64,000 nt of DNA from Plazaster borealis (GCA_021014325.1 CM037476.1:15164827-15228826); one strand, 5' to 3'; numbered from the stretch's first letter, positions 47,152 to 60,785 are shown. Notes: a model not told the origin generated them from the sequence alone. Program-made: numbers and translations.

Positions 47152-50100
47152 ATGGCCGAATCCAACGGAGACCAACTTCCTGAAGACCAGCAAATGGATG
47201 AGGAGGTGCAGGGAGAGGGGGGCCAGGCTGGGGACGAACCCATGGAGACAGAAACATACGTCAGGACAGACAACTTCGACAAATATCTCGGCATGGGCTT
47301 CACAGAAAAGGTTGCTGAGAAGCTTGACCAAATCATCACCGATTTATCAGGGCGTAAGTAGCCATGGGAAGAATTTATAAAGGATTGTGTAAAGATTTGG
47401 CTGTTGCCCCCCCCATCTTTGCACGAGTACTGTCTGCCATGCTCGCCATTTTGGGAGTCAAATTGCACTTTAAAATTACGGGAATCATGTAAATGCCACA
47501 CCACCTACAATGCTGACTACCTACACTTTATAACACGCACAGGAAATATTGACTCCCAAAATAGAGCAAATAAGATATTGTGATAATTACTCCTGTGAAT
47601 TGGGTCAATACAGCAAATACTAAGCAACAACTTTTGCAAAACACTCGTCTAACTCTCTTACTTTATTTACTTCTCCATTTTGTGCTGTCATTGTTTCCTT
47701 GGTTTTGTCTAGTTTAAGGGGTAAATGGAATCTTTCTTTATTAGAATTATTTTGATTTTCTTCTGTTGAAATACTGAGGCTGAATGAGAAAGCTGGAGAC
47801 TAAGTTATATGGGGCTTCAAACCATCTTAAGTTTCATCCTTCTTCACCTCAAATATGTGATGAGTTTTCTCCTAATGACATTGCATGTGTTTTTCATCTT
47901 CAGAGGGCTTACTGGAGGATGACAAGCTGGATGACAGGGCGCTGGAAGCTCTGAAGGAGTTAGGTGATGAAAGTTCCCTCGCTGTCCTCAAGAAGTTCAG
48001 CTCAAGCAATCTCACACATGTAAACAACAAGAGTGCATTCATCTGTGGTGTCATCAAAACATTCAGACAGAAAGGCAGGCGGCCTGGTGGTGCAAGCAGT
48101 GCCCAAGCAACTGCTGAAAACTCGGGACCAGATGAGGCCAAAATAAAGGTAATTAAAAGGAAAAATCACAATCACCTAAATTCTGGTGTATAAGTTTCAG
48201 GTTAAAGGCAGGTGTCTCCTCATCTAAAATCGTAAATTCTCAATATTGATTTGCTTTTATATATGCTTTGATTTTTGTTCGGTGTACAGTCGAGCAGCAA
48301 GTTTTACCAGATTATGATGAATCTAGGAAGGTTTGCAGTTCTTGGTGTTGAATTAATTAAAGTTTGTGCTTTAATTCTGGACAGGAAATGCTTGAGAAGA
48401 CGGGCTACTCCCTTGATGTCACAACAGGACAGAGGAAGTACGGAGGACCACCCCCTGACTGGGAAGGGGACACCCCTGGTGCTGGATGTGAGGTAAGTGT
48501 GCAAGTAATAGATTAAGCAAATGATATTGAACCCATTAACAGATGACTTGTTATTTTAAAAAACAAAAATTGGAAGGGGACAATTAAAAACAAGCTTCTG
48601 GTGTAGGTTGTTTTTCAGTTTTTATTTTAGCCTTTGCACTTACGAACTCAAAATGATAAATTAAAACATGTATTTGAGACACCTTTGAATTTGTTTTCCT
48701 ATATTAAACAGGTGTTCATTGGCAAGATCCCCAAAGACACATTTGAGGATGTCTTGGTCCCCCTCATTGAGAAGTGCGGCAGGATTTACGACTTGAGGCT
48801 CATGATGGATCCGATGTCGGGTTTGAACAGAGGCTATGCGTTCACAACGTTCTGCGACAAGGAAGGCGCAAATGAATGCGTAAAACAGGTTAGTAAAATC
48901 TGTAGGAAATTGTTTTTAATACTATTTTTGGCTATTAAATTTCCTACTCTCTGATAGAGTGTGGAGCCCACTGTTTCAATATCTAAAACCATTTACACGT
49001 TTCACTGATCATGCATGGTTGTGTACTTTCTTGATCCAATGGTAAAGCTATGGAATGTGTACAAAGCTAAGGGCAAGTGTGAGGAATGGATTTTTTCACA
49101 CTTCTTTTCAACTCAACATTAGAGTGTATTTGTACAAATCCAAGAAAAGTTGAGATGAATGTATCATGTTTGGTAGATTGTTTGTGAGACAAACATTGAA
49201 TCGTCTCAAAATATCTTCCGTTATAGTTGAATGGTCACAAGATCAAAGAAGGCTGGCAGATCAACTGCAACATCTCAATCCCGAAGAGCCGCCTGTTTGT
49301 CGGATCGGTACCCAAGAACAAGTCCAAGAAAGAGATCCAAGAAGAGTTTGCCAATGCAACGCGTAAGTATTCAATTCAATAACAGCCAGGGCTCAATTTC
49401 ATAAAGCTGTTTAGCAAAAACAAAATTGCTAAGCAAAAAATTAGTTTGGAACCAGTGGCAACCTAAAAACTTGTCTGTGTTCAGCAAGTTTTTGTGCTTA
49501 CAGGCTTTATGAAATTGGGCACAGGGTCAACGGTAGCAAGCAGAAATTTGGAGGCTACTAATATTAATATATTGTGAATATCTGAATATCAAAGACAGTC
49601 AGTTGGAAGATACAGCAGTCGTTTTCAAAGAAAAGTATTTAAAGGATTTGTCTTTCTTCTTGAAATCAGACAATTTCTCATGTGAATTTTTTTTTTCCTC
49701 AGCTGGTCTTACCGATGTTATCATCTACCACGGAGAGGATAAGTCTAAAAACCGTGGCTTTGCCTTCCTGGAGTACGACAGCCATCGGTCGGCCAATGCT
49801 GCACGCCGTGCACTGATGAGCGGCAAGGTTAGGGTGTGGAGTGCCATGGTCACGGTAGACTGGGCTGATCCAATCTCTGAACCAGATGAGGAGACGATGG
49901 CAAAGGTATGTGCAAGATGCAGGCCTGCAATTACCCATGGTCATTGCCTTGGTGCCCCTTGAAGTGTTCCAATAGAAGTTTACAATTTTCTTAAAGAGGT
50001 GCCCTTTACCAAGGAGAAAACGCCTTGGTGCCCTTGCCTTTCAAAAACAAAGCATCAGGCCTGCAGATGTCTTCCGTTCAGTTACAAACTTCATTTTGGG

Positions 50101-52059
50101 TTGAACAGTTTCCCTTGTGGTTTATTACTTGACAGTTGCAGACTTTCATTGAATTTGCTATGCTAATTGTTAATGTGTCATGATGATGTTTTAATAGGTT
50201 TTTGACTTGTAATAGTTAAGTCTATGGTTCTCGTAATGTTAATATTTTGTGCTGTTTTTCTTCAATGGATGTTTTGTCTCTTCTGTTACAATTTTGTTGT
50301 GTAGTTTATATTGTACATTTTGTTCAGTGCTTTATTGTAGTCTCTGCATAAGGTGCTCTAAAAATTGCAGTGTTATTTTTCTGCAACTGAAATATTATTC
50401 CTATTATTGATGTTGGGTGAATTGGGTCATTACCACAATATAATAATAATAATAATAACCAACAAAAGGACCTGTGGTATAAGCGCAAAAAATAGTTAAG
50501 GGCCAGACGTTTCGACCCTAACAGTCTTTCTTGAAAGCTGTTTTTATGTTGGTGTTGTGTTGTCATTTAGCATTCAAGAAAGACTGCTCGGGGCGAAACG
50601 TCAGGCCATTAACAATTTTTTGCAATGTTAAGTGTTGTATGTGTTAGACTAATCACATGGTGGGTTTCTTTATTTAAGGTGAAGGTTGTCTACATACGTA
50701 ACCTCTCCCCAGAGGCCACTGAGGAGAACATCAAGGAGCACTTTGAGGTGTATGGCACAGTGGAGAAGGTGAAGAAGATGAAAGACTACTGCTTCATTCA
50801 CTACACGGACAGGGATAGCGCTATTAAGGTCAGAAAAAGTGCTGTGAAAACCAAAGTTGATCAATCTTAAAAACTTGGGGGAAATGGTTTTATTCTTGAA
50901 TTATATCGCGCACTTAGTTTATTATGAGAGATTATTGTACCATTGATTATTGTCAGTGAAACACTGAAGAAGATATGTTGAATGCTTGTGAATAATTTTG
51001 TGTTAGGCCAACAGTTTTTAGCTTGTGCTACTTGGTCACTTCTTGAATTACATTTTGGTAAATGAGAAGTGTTCCTTTGTGTAATTGCCTCTGTATGCAC
51101 AGAGAGGCTGCAGACCTGTCAACTTGCCACACAATGCAAGTGCTAAGAGCTTTTACTCGGTCACATTTGACAAAAATTGATGTTTTTTTGTTAATTAAAC
51201 ACGTACAGGCTATTGACGAGATGAATGGTAAACCATTCCAAGGAACGGACATTGAGGCTTCACTTGCCAAACCACCTCAGGAGAACAAGAAGAAGAAGGA
51301 AAGACAGATGAAACAAAGCTACTCAGGAGGAAGGTAAGGATTCAAGAGTGATTGCTTTCTTGTGCGTTGGCCTTAAGGCCTCCCGTCTGTGTAAGAGATG
51401 TAAATCCGTCATTTCAAAAAAACGTTTTGTTTGGTTATAGGTACTATGATGATTACTATGGGCAAATGCGTGGAGGCCGTGGACGAGGGGGACCTCGTGG
51501 TGGTGGTGGTGGTGGTGGACGAGGGGGCTTTGACCGTGGAGATCGTGGCTACCGGGATTTTGGTTACGGTGGTGGTTATGATGATGGTTACTATGGTGGC
51601 TACCCTGGTGGCTATGACGACCCCTACGACTATGGATACTTTGATCGTGGGTATGATGCAGGCTTTGGGTATGGTGGCCGTGGACAGGGTGTAGGACCCC
51701 GTGGACGTGGGGGACAACGAGGTGCACGTGGTGGCATGGGTAGTCCTCGCGGTGGACCAGGAGGCCGAGGTGGACCCAGGGGACGTGGTGGAAACCGTGG
51801 CGGTCAGCAGCAGCAGCGTGGTGGACGTGGTGGTGGTGTCCGAGGGGGTCGTGGTGGAAACCGTGGTGGCAATGTCGGAGGGAAGAGGAAATTCGAGGGG
51901 CAGCAATCTGCTGATACCAAGCGACGTAACACCCAGGGAGGCTGGGGTGTCCAACCCATAGCTCAGCAGCCCCTGGGTGACTTCTCATCAGGGTACGACT
52001 ACAGCCAGAGTTATGGAGAGCAATCATGGTCACAGGATAACTACGGGTCTGGCTTCTAG
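47152..52059 (+). CDS. SYNCRIP: hnRNP Q/R family RNA-binding protein (SYNCRIP)
   Basis: Coding exons: 47152-47353, 47904-48148, 48385-48492, 48712-48888, 49227-49362, 49703-49905, 50679-50828, 51209-51333 and 51441-52059. Phases agree throughout, giving 654 residues; an in-frame TGA is just before the ATG. Order: acidic N-terminus and NURR domain (about 38-135); [16 protein letters not shown] linker; RRM1 (about 186-265; [14 protein letters not shown]); RRM2 (about 267-347; [16 protein letters not shown]); RRM3 (about 360-427; [15 protein letters not shown]); RGG/YG-rich tail; and a basic end GGKRKFEG with SADTKRR before [11 protein letters not shown]. Family members bind mRNA and act in splicing, stability, localisation and translation. 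A single gene is expected outside vertebrates, so it could equally be named hnRNP R. Confidence 0.97.
49388..49521. repeat. GGGCC-AATTTCAT family copy in SYNCRIP intron 5
   Basis: GGGCTCAATTTCATAAAGCT at the left and AGGCTTTATGAAATTGGGC at the right are inverted, with TTAGCA and GCTAAGCA units inside. Confidence 0.8.
49918..50067 (-). repeat. AGGCCTGG family copy in SYNCRIP intron 6
   Basis: TTGGTGCCCCTTGAAGTGTTCC and AGGTGCCCTTTACCAAGGAG follow the family order. The ends are degraded to GCAGGCCTGCAATT and ATCAGGCCTGC. Confidence 0.65.
50488..50624. repeat. Inverted repeat with GAAAGACTG..CGAAACGT ends
   Basis: AATAGTTAAGGGCCAGACGT with TTTCGACCCTAACAGTCTTT at the left mirrors AAGAAAGACTGCTCGGGGCG with AAACGTCAGGCCATTAACAA at the right. 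A half-unit relative (GAGAAAGACTCAGCTGGGGT) is part of the tandem array at 56776 and 57880. Confidence 0.8.
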
Positions 52060-54260
52060 TCATCCTGACCTGACCCGACCCGACTTGACCGTTGACCTGT
52101 CTGTGGAAGGCGTTACCATTCTAATACCTTTTCAACCAAGCCTATGCCAAGGTGAATAAAACAAATCACTAAACTGGCTTCCCCCTGTACCATAAGTCCA
52201 ACGGCTGTTTCCATCCAAATTGAATAACAAAAAACACTTGTAAATATCCGAACTGGTTTGACATCCTATCTGGCCGCCACCTGAGTCACCACTGTGAAAA
52301 AGAGAACTCAAACTAATGAATAAAAGTGAACTCATACAAATTTCTGTCGAATTGACATAATTTCCAGCAGAAGAGAAACAAAATTTGGGTCAAACAAATA
52401 TTTTTACATAGTGAAAATGTTAAGAAGAAAAAAAAGCGTACAAAGTGTAGTTATCGTTTCTGTCAACCGTGATGTTCAATGTGAGTATGTATCAAAATTA
52501 TTAAAACGCACTTTTACCTTTAAATTCACAGTTATGAGTTTCGGGAAAATACGTAAAATGTTTACAACCATGTATTGGAACTTCAAAGTCTGGAGCACGA
52601 TTTAAAGATAATTTTTTGACTTTGAACAATTTAATTGTGGATGGATTTTAATCATAGTAAAACAAAAAAAAAGTTTTTTAGCTTAGATTTAAACTGCTCG
52701 TGCTCTTTTTATATCTTAAATTTTTGTCATGTGGCTCAGCTCAATTACTCAGTGGTAACTTTTTTTCTAGAAATGTTAATGTGTTTTCTTAGATGTCGTA
52801 CCAGAACCATGTATGTTTATTTTTTATTATTATCATTATTCTTTTTTCATTTTTTGAAAGACTGAACTTCAAGTGGAAAAACAAAATAAAAGGACTTGGC
52901 TTATTAGTTCAAAATTTCTTGTGCAGAAAATAAAAATTTGCAAAATTGTCTCTGTCATTTGATTACCTTGAACCACCAGCCAGTTGGTTAATAAAGAAAG
53001 TTCCGCAGTGTACAAAATGGAAACAATGGCCACTAAGCCCCATTTACTATATTTCTTTTCTGAGTTTGTCTGTGGTAAGTATTTCAGAAGAGATGTGTTT
53101 GGTTTTATGGTGAGTGGTAAGTATTCTGGAATCTCTAACAGCATTTTGTTTTTCCAGATAGTTCCCTTTCCAGCATTGTAGACCAAACTGAACAACTTAG
53201 AAATAAGTGGAAATTTACAAAGTGTACCTTTCCAACATGAGATCATATTTGACAGAGTTTCAAGAACTTTTCTTTAGAAACCTTTAAAATTCTTTGCAAA
53301 TATTAACTTGGTTTTTAAGAAACTCGAGGATGCTTGTTGGCAAATACAGGCCAGAAAATCTAGAAAATTGTGAAATAGCCATGAAAGTCTTCTAAAGCTT
53401 GCACCATTTGTACATGTAGGTCAGCCCTTGTACTCGATAAAATGCTCACACTTTTTTCCCAAGGACCAAATATCATGCCTGCAAATACTGTTGGGAAATA
53501 AATTCAACTTTCCAATAATAAAAGTGAAGCAAACAATTTCTCTTGGTAATAGTAACTCTCAAGCCCAACTTGATTCAAAGAACGTTTAACAAAATGTATC
53601 ACAACTTGTTTTTCCCCTGTTTTTTTGTTTTTTTTTGCATGAGAGAGCAAAAGACAATTAGTTTTATTTAGCCCTCCCCTGTTCTTTCCCCTGACCCTTC
53701 AATATCTATACCAACAATCGTTTCGGACTAAACCACAAATCACCTCTTTAAATGCCGTAAATTTATACAAGTTTATTTTCGTTTGTAATGTGGTATGTTT
53801 ACGCCCATTACTTACACTTTTACCGCCGAGCCTTCTGATTTGTCTGTTTTTTTCCCCCGCGAAACTATCTGTACATGTCTTAAATTATTCATTGTTCAAA
53901 ACTTGTGCCACTTATTTGTCGCCAGTAACCATCCTTCCAAGATTAATAACAAAACACCTTGGCCATTTCTTTTGGACCTATGTGCATACCCTTCTTCAAT
54001 CAATCTTTTAAAAATATCTTGACCAAATCATGCCATGCATGCTACACATGTTTGTCTTCAGTTTGTTGTGAATGAAGTTTTATTTTAAAATCAATTTGCA
54101 TGCCTCTAAAGGGGGGGTTACAAATTTGCATGCCTCTAAAAGGGGTTACACCTTGATTTTTTTCTGACATCAATATTAAAATTGGGGGGGGGGATATATG
54201 ACAAGTTTAACCTCCCTTTTATGTGCCTTTCTTTTAACGTTTTAGTAGACTTGAAGACAA
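52060..54260 (+). other. SYNCRIP 3' UTR and intergenic DNA
   Basis: AATAAA at 52155-52160, 52319-52324 and 52885-52890 are candidate polyadenylation signals in the transcript sense. No further gene is seen. The segment 53412-53490 repeats 31826-31912 (GTAGGTCAGCCCTTGTACTC and CCAAATATCATGCCTGC). Confidence 0.5.
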
Positions 54261-54267
54261 GTTGTTA

Positions 54268-55118
54268 AAATGTTTGTCACGGTAATGGTGTAACGGCTCT
54301 CTCGCGACTATACTCTTACGAGACTGCTGCTTCCGCGAGACCTCTGTTGTCGGGACTAGGGCCCAATTAAATGGGGGCACTGCAGTTATCGGGAGCCTGC
54401 GTTGCTGCGAGAGCAGTATAGTCGATGTATACATGTATTCAGTTTTCGGTAAAACCAAGTGTTATATCTACTTTGCTGTGTAGATTTTGTTCTTTGAGAA
54501 ACCAATTAGAACTCGCTCTGCGGCAGTGAAGTTAGTAACGAGAAATCCCCTTGATCCACTAAGCAAAAGTAGTCGTCCCGGCCGTTTTCCTACCTTCCCC
54601 GCCCAGGTAGTAGTAAAAGGGTGTGTAGAGCATTGGTAAGAGTGAAAATATAAATGTTCACAGATTTGCACACAAGTTACATGGTACACGTATACAGATG
54701 GTCATCGTGGAAAACATCCCTTGGAAGTATTTTTGCTTGGAATGCTCTAGTTTTTGAGAAATGAGTAAAACGTTTAGTTTTGATCTCGCGAGTCCAAAAC
54801 CAGATGTTTGGAAACAGTGAAATCATATACAGTACATGGGTTTTTCACTATTTTCTTGTGACTGATTGGGCTTAAACTTTCACAGGTTTGTTATTTCATT
54901 CGCGGAACTAAGTAGTCTCCCAAATTCCGAAATCTGCTCCACAGCAGTAGAGTAAATATCAAGACAAGTTCTCAAGAACAAATCTACACAGCAAAGTAGA
55001 TACATGTATACACATGGTGTTACCGCAAACTGAATAAACGTTGATACCTCACAATGCAATGCCTCAAAACCCAGAGAGTATAGTCGCATGATAGCCGTTG
55101 GACCATCACCGTGACTAA
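54268..55118. repeat. 850-bp element with about 43-bp terminal inverted repeats
   Basis: Left end GTCACGGTAATGGTGTAACG running to CGACTATACTCTT is matched in reverse complement by the right end, GAGAGTATAGTCGCATGATA to CCATCACCGTGAC. Inside, ATCTACTTTGCTGTGTAGAT occurs near 54466-54486 and its near complement near 54984-55004. The middle (54660-54900) is a reversed copy of the repeat at 35948-36260. A related TCTACTTTTCTGTGTAGAT stands at 38355. Confidence 0.75.
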
Positions 55119-56010
55119 CGGTTTTAACGACTTGTCCACAAGTCTAAAGTTTAGAAGTGTGACGAGTTGTAGATGATCTTTGTACTAATGTGCTTTCTTT
55201 TTCTCTTTTCTCCCTCGTCCCACCCTTTATTCAACCAAAGTAAAGTTAACTAGATTAAAAACCTAAACTGCAATTTTCCTATAAAAAGAAGAGGAAAATC
55301 GTTTATCACTAAAACGTGCAGATTTTTATATTATAATTGTTATTTTACAGTCATAAATTATGACTGGGTTTTAATTTTTATTTTGTATGTGAGAATTGCA
55401 ATAGTGCATTTATTTGTGTATGGTTTGTATTTGTGTTTTAACTTTTGGTGAAACATTGAAGAAACATCCGGAGGAATGTACAGGCATGCTAAATTATGCG
55501 CTATGCCGACGTACTTCTTCAAAATTTTAAAGACATTCGTCACCACAGGAACTAGATAAGCTGTGACTTTCACGGCAAATTTCACTGTACCTTTTTGTTG
55601 GGCTTTTGCCAACTTTTACCCACCGCAATAACTGATAGTACAGAATTTCTGTATGAGAAAACTTTAACGATGGCATCCACAAAAGAAAGACCTAGCCTCT
55701 AACAGGGTTACCACTGGCGAGGAGGACGATCAGATGTCGTTGGACCTGGAAGAAGCTGCTCGCCATCCGTCGCTGACGATTTGCGACTTCTTCATGCCCT
55801 TGCCTTGCATTGCTAGTACATGTACTACTGTTCACATTAACAGTAGTTTCTTGAAAAGAATGCTCTTGATAGAATGAATTATGGAAAACCTGATTCACTA
55901 CTAGAGAATTTGATGTGGCTAAAGAACTGAAGTCATTTGTCTTTGTTGCGTTCCATATTTCTGCACAAGTGACGGAGTGATGAAATACGATTGATATTAA
56001 GTTTGTGTTT
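55119..56010. other. No gene seen
   Basis: AT-rich DNA. A 117-codon minus-strand frame at 56045-55692 has no recognisable domain, no upstream exon and overlaps the edge of the tandem array; I do not count it as a gene. Confidence 0.4.
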
Positions 56011-59000
56011 ATGGAGAAGTGACACAAACGGTTACTGAAATTCATAATCGCTGATAAATTGAACTCTTCTTAGCCTATGAAACATGGCCCTCAAAAATGA
56101 CAGCATGCTAATTCTGGTTAGAAACATGTTTACCTGGGTTGTGCTTTGTGCAGGGATTCAGACCTTTGTATGTCTGCCTGGTGGAAAAAAAAGCTGAAAT
56201 ATTTTCTGCTAAATGATATAACTAAATGATGATCCACTTCTCTAGCATTGAGGATACATGTCTCCTCAATTTGGGGTCGCATTTTCAGACCCTTTTGTCG
56301 GCCATGACTCTTGTCCCCTGAGTGTGTTGCCAATAAGCGGGAGTTTTAATACTAAAAAATGACAGTACTCCTAGTTTTAAAAAACACTGCCATTTCTGAA
56401 AGCAGAACAACAACAAAATTACCTGGAGAATTGATGCTGAAAATACAAAGATATCTTGGGATTAATATAAAATGAGCATTTTTAAAAGGGATGTGACTTG
56501 TAAATATTTTTAACTGATCTCCCTTGCCATCAGATTTTCTTGAAAGAGGCAAGCTTACCATCACAGAGATGAAAAGACTTGGCCCTTATTTTTATGACCA
56601 GACCTTCAAATATCTACCAAATATGTAGAGAGTCTGTAAACCTGTAAAACATACAACTCTGTTTATTCAGGGAGCTTTGATTTCACACAGAGGACATTTT
56701 TAATTGTCAAATTGTCAGGATTTCTCATTTTTTTATTTTCATACAATGTCATCCCTGTTTATAGCGTGGAGCCTTTGAGAAAGACTCAGCTGGGGTCGAA
56801 ATGTGGGGCCATTAACATAAAGAAGACAGAATTTCGGTTGCTCAAGATTTTGTCCAGAACATTTGAAAAGATTTGGGGCATTTGAAAGGAAAGACTAAGA
56901 CACCTTTTTGAAACTTAAATTATCCTTATTTAGCGAAAGAATACATTTTACATGTAATTCCTCACCATTTGATCACTGATTTTAAATTCTACCTTCCATT
57001 ACTATTTTTGTACATAAGTGTTAGTCTTTGTCTTTGTCTTTGTGGAGAAGTGACAAACAGTTACTTAAATTCATAATCGCTGATAAATTACAGTCTTATT
57101 GCCCTATGAAACAGCCCTAAAAAATGACAGCATGCTAATACATGTACATGTACATGTACATGTACATGTAGAAACATTTTTACCGAGGTTGTGATTTGTG
57201 CAGGGGATTCAGACTTTGTATGTCTGCCTGGTAACAAAAAACCTGAAATACTTTCTGCAAATATAACTAAATGCCCTTTGATCTCTAGCACTGCGGATAC
57301 TGTTCCCAGAAGCTCATTGCAACCTACAACTACAGGTTGAAATCCCATCTGAATTTAAACATGTCTCCTCAATTTGGGGTAACATTTTCAGACCCTTTTG
57401 TCGGCCATGACTCTCGTCACCTGAGTGTGTTGCCAATAAGCGGGAGTTTTAATACTAAAAAATGACAGTACTCCTAGTTTTAAAAAACACCGCCATTTCT
57501 GAAAGCAGAACAACAACAAAATTACCTGGAGAATTGATGCTGAAAATACAAAGATATCTTGGGATTAATATAAAATGAGCATTTTTAAAAGGGATGTGAC
57601 TTGTAAATATTTTTAACTGATCTCCCTTGCCATCAGATTTTCTTGAAAGAGGCAAGCTTACCATCACAGAGATGAAAAGACTTGGCCCTTATTTTTATGA
57701 CCAGACCTTCAAATATCTACCAAATATGTAGAGAGTCTGTAAACCTGTAAAACATACAACTCTGTTTATTCAGGGAGCTTTGATTTCACACAGAGGACAT
57801 TTTTAATTGTCAAATTGTCAGGATTTCTCATTTTTCATTTTCATACAATGTCATCCCTGTTTATAGCGTGGAGCCTTTGAGAAAGACTCAGCTGGGGTCG
57901 AAATGTGGGGCCATTAACAAAAAGAAGACAGAATTTCTGTTGCTCAAGATTTTGTCCAGAACATTTGAAAAGATTTGGGGCATTTGAAAGGAAAGACTAA
58001 GACACCTTTTTGAAACTTAAATTATCCTTAATTAGCGAAAGAATACATTTTACATGTAATTCCTCACCATTTGATCACTGATTTTAAATTCTACCTTCCA
58101 TTACTATTTTTTTACATAAGTGTTGGTCTTTGTCTTTGTGGAGAAGTGACAAACAGTTACTTAAATTCATTATCGCTGATAATTTACAGTCTTATTGCCC
58201 TATGAAACAGCTCTATGAAACAGCCCTAAAAAATGACAGCATGCTAATACATGTACATTGTACATGTACATGTACATGTAAAAACATTTTTACTGAGGTT
58301 GTGATTTGTGCAGGGGATTCAGACTTTCTGCTTGGTAACGAAAAACCTGAAATATTTTCTGCAAATAATAACTAAATAATGCCCTTTGATCTCTAGCACT
58401 GAGGATACTGTTCCCAGAAGCTCATTGCAACCTACAACTACAGGTTGAAATCCCATCTGAATTTAAACATGTCTCCTCAATTTGGGGTTACATTTTCAGA
58501 CCCTTTTGTCGGCCATAAGCTGGAGTTTTAATTCTAGGGATACTGGGCACTCCGAGTTAAAAAAAAACCCTGCCATTTCTGAAAGCAACCTACAACTACA
58601 GGTTGAAATCCCATCTGAATTTAAACGTGTCTCCTCAATTTGGGGTAACATTTTCAGACCCTTTTGTCAGCCATGACTCTCGTCCCCTTAGTGTGTTGTC
58701 CATAAGCTGGAGTTTTAATTCTAGGGATACTGGGCACTCCGAGTTTTTAAAAAAAAACCTGCCATTTCTGAAAGCAGACTAAAATGAATACCTTGAGAAT
58801 TGATGCTGCTAGCATTACATGTTGAACCTATTGTCAATGGATTAATCAACAAACATTAATGAGCCTTAAATTTGGAGTCCAGACTTTTTATGATTCAGGG
58901 TTTTGCCAACTTTACAGGCTTCAAATACTGCCTTGAAAAAGTCTGCTTTCATATTCCTAGCTTGTTAGAATTGATAATTAAGGCACTACTCTGATAATTT

Positions 59001-60050
59001 GTTATATCCCAGTAAGATTTTACTTGGCAGCTACATGTACTTGTATAACTTCTTTAAAAAACAATGAAATCTTATCATGAAAGAATACAACATGTATACT
59101 CCATCAAATTCTCGAGTACATGTATTAGAAAACACTTCTCACATCTGTGGAAAGTTTTAGTTTATTGTATTGATTTATTTTTATTTTTTAAATTCTTTGG
59201 ACAATACAATATACAAGCAGAGGCCGTCCAGGGAAAGGCAAAAGTCAAAAAACTGTCGTCAAAAAAGATGTGCCCTCCCAGTACATGTACATGTACTTGG
59301 GCTAAGATTTGTGTTTTTGTGCACGCCATCTTGAAGATAAACATGCGTATTTTAGTTGCCTGAATGGGTAATTTTTTATAAGCCTGAAAATACAAAAATA
59401 TTTTGGGATCAATATAATGAACATTTTTTAAAAGGGATGCGACTTGTCAGGATTTTTAACTGATCTCCCCGGCCTCCAGATTTTCTTGAGAGGCAAGCTT
59501 ACCATCATAGAGATGAAAAGACTTGGCCCTTGCTTTTATGATCAGACCTTCAGATATCTACCAAATATGTAGGAGAGTCTGTAAACCTCAAAAACGTACC
59601 ATTCTGTACATTCGGGGAGTTTTGTTTACACACAAAGAGGGAATTTTCAGGATTTCTAATTTTTCATTTTCATACAATGTCATCCCTGTTTAAAGCGTGG
59701 AGCCTTTGAGAAAGGCTAGGGTGGAAAGGTGGGGTGGGGCCATTAACCTTTCCCCCCCTCTAATTATTAAAATGATTCCATCATTTAAATGGGTAAGAGA
59801 CTCATTGCAGAAATTTGCACATCAATTAAGTAGTCAGAATTTTGCTGTTGCTCGAGATTTTGTCCAGAACATTTGAAAAGATTTGGGACATTTAAAAGGA
59901 AAGACTAAGACACCTTTTTGAAACTTCCATTAACCTTAATTAGCGAAAGTATACATTTTACATGTAATTCCTTACAATTTGATAAGTGATTTTAAATTTT
60001 ACCTTCCATTATTATTATTATTTTTTACATAGGTGTTAGTTTGAGAGAAA
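56011..60050. repeat. Tandem array of 1.03-1.10 kb units
   Basis: Units begin TGGAGAAGTGAC near 56011, 57041 and 58139. Units 1 and 2 are nearly identical over their last 700 bp: the minus-strand 70-codon frame at 56564-56352 recurs unchanged at 57667-57455, an offset of 1103. The third unit holds a local duplication (CTACAACTACAGGTTGAAAT near 58432 and 58588) and is broken by other sequence at 58810-59380. The array resumes at 59385 with TGAAAATACAAAAATATTTT and ends near 60050. ACATGT runs occur in units 2 and 3. No coding function is evident. Confidence 0.9.
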
Positions 60051-60596
60051 CTTGGAAAGTGGTACTTTTTTACGAGAAGGGGTTGGGGTTACACCAGAAA
60101 GTTGAGATCACAAAAGAAATTTTATACAGCCATTTCTTGCCAATCGAAGCTGTAACAACTTGAGTTTGAAAATATGTTTATGTATTTTATATTTGTTCGT
60201 GGAGGGCAAGTTGGTAGGGGGAAAAATAAATAAATAAAAAATGAGTCTATAATTCTGCTCAATCGCCATATTGTACTGGAATGCATTTGGGAAACAAGTA
60301 CATTTAACCAAGTTGAGCTACCAAGGTGGATGCTGTGCTGTATTTTATATTATTTGCCAGGTTTGACCCGTTTTGTTCCGCATTGCTTCAAAATGAGCAT
60401 GGTTGTTGATGTTGTTTGGACTCGGATTTCACCCAGAATCCTTTGCGCGCCAATGGTCATGTGTATTGGGACATGCATATGGGCTATTAAGATTACTATT
60501 TTAGTCTAATTTATGTTTGGTTTTTTTCCCAGCCTAAATTACAACATAATACCATTTAAAAGGAGTCTGATTCCTTTTTTCCTGGGGGGGGGGATA

Positions 60597-60785
60597 ATAA
60601 TAATAATAATACGCAGTTCTTATATAGCGCTTTATACTCCCGATGGGTGTCTCAAAGCGCTCAGTATTTTTCCTACAAGGTAAGTGGAGTTACGTGTTGA
60701 AGTATAGACCTATTCCTTTGCATAGCACCATGTAATGGTTTACAAGGTGCTGTGGCGCAATATGCAGCCAATCAAATGGGGGGTG
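60597..60785 (-). repeat. tRNA-derived SINE, 3' part
   Basis: Matches the body and tail of 39370-39722: TTTACAAGGTGCTGTGGCGC and AATATGCAGCCAATCAAA on the plus strand, then a TATAGCGCTTTATA end and an (AAT)n tail at 60597-60612. The tRNA-like head is missing. Confidence 0.8.

Noticed and set aside
47127..47504. 125-codon minus-strand frame over SYNCRIP exon 1
   Set aside because: Antisense of a well-supported coding exon plus intron.
51323..52063. 246-codon minus-strand His/Ser-rich frame
   Set aside because: Antisense of the RGG-coding last exon of SYNCRIP; the repeated GGT/CGT codons keep the other strand open.
55692..56045. 117-codon minus-strand frame as a gene
   Set aside because: No domain, no neighbouring exon, and its start overlaps the tandem array.
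56352..57667. Two identical 70-codon minus-strand frames
   Set aside because: Explained by the tandem repeat; the frame is destroyed in the later units.
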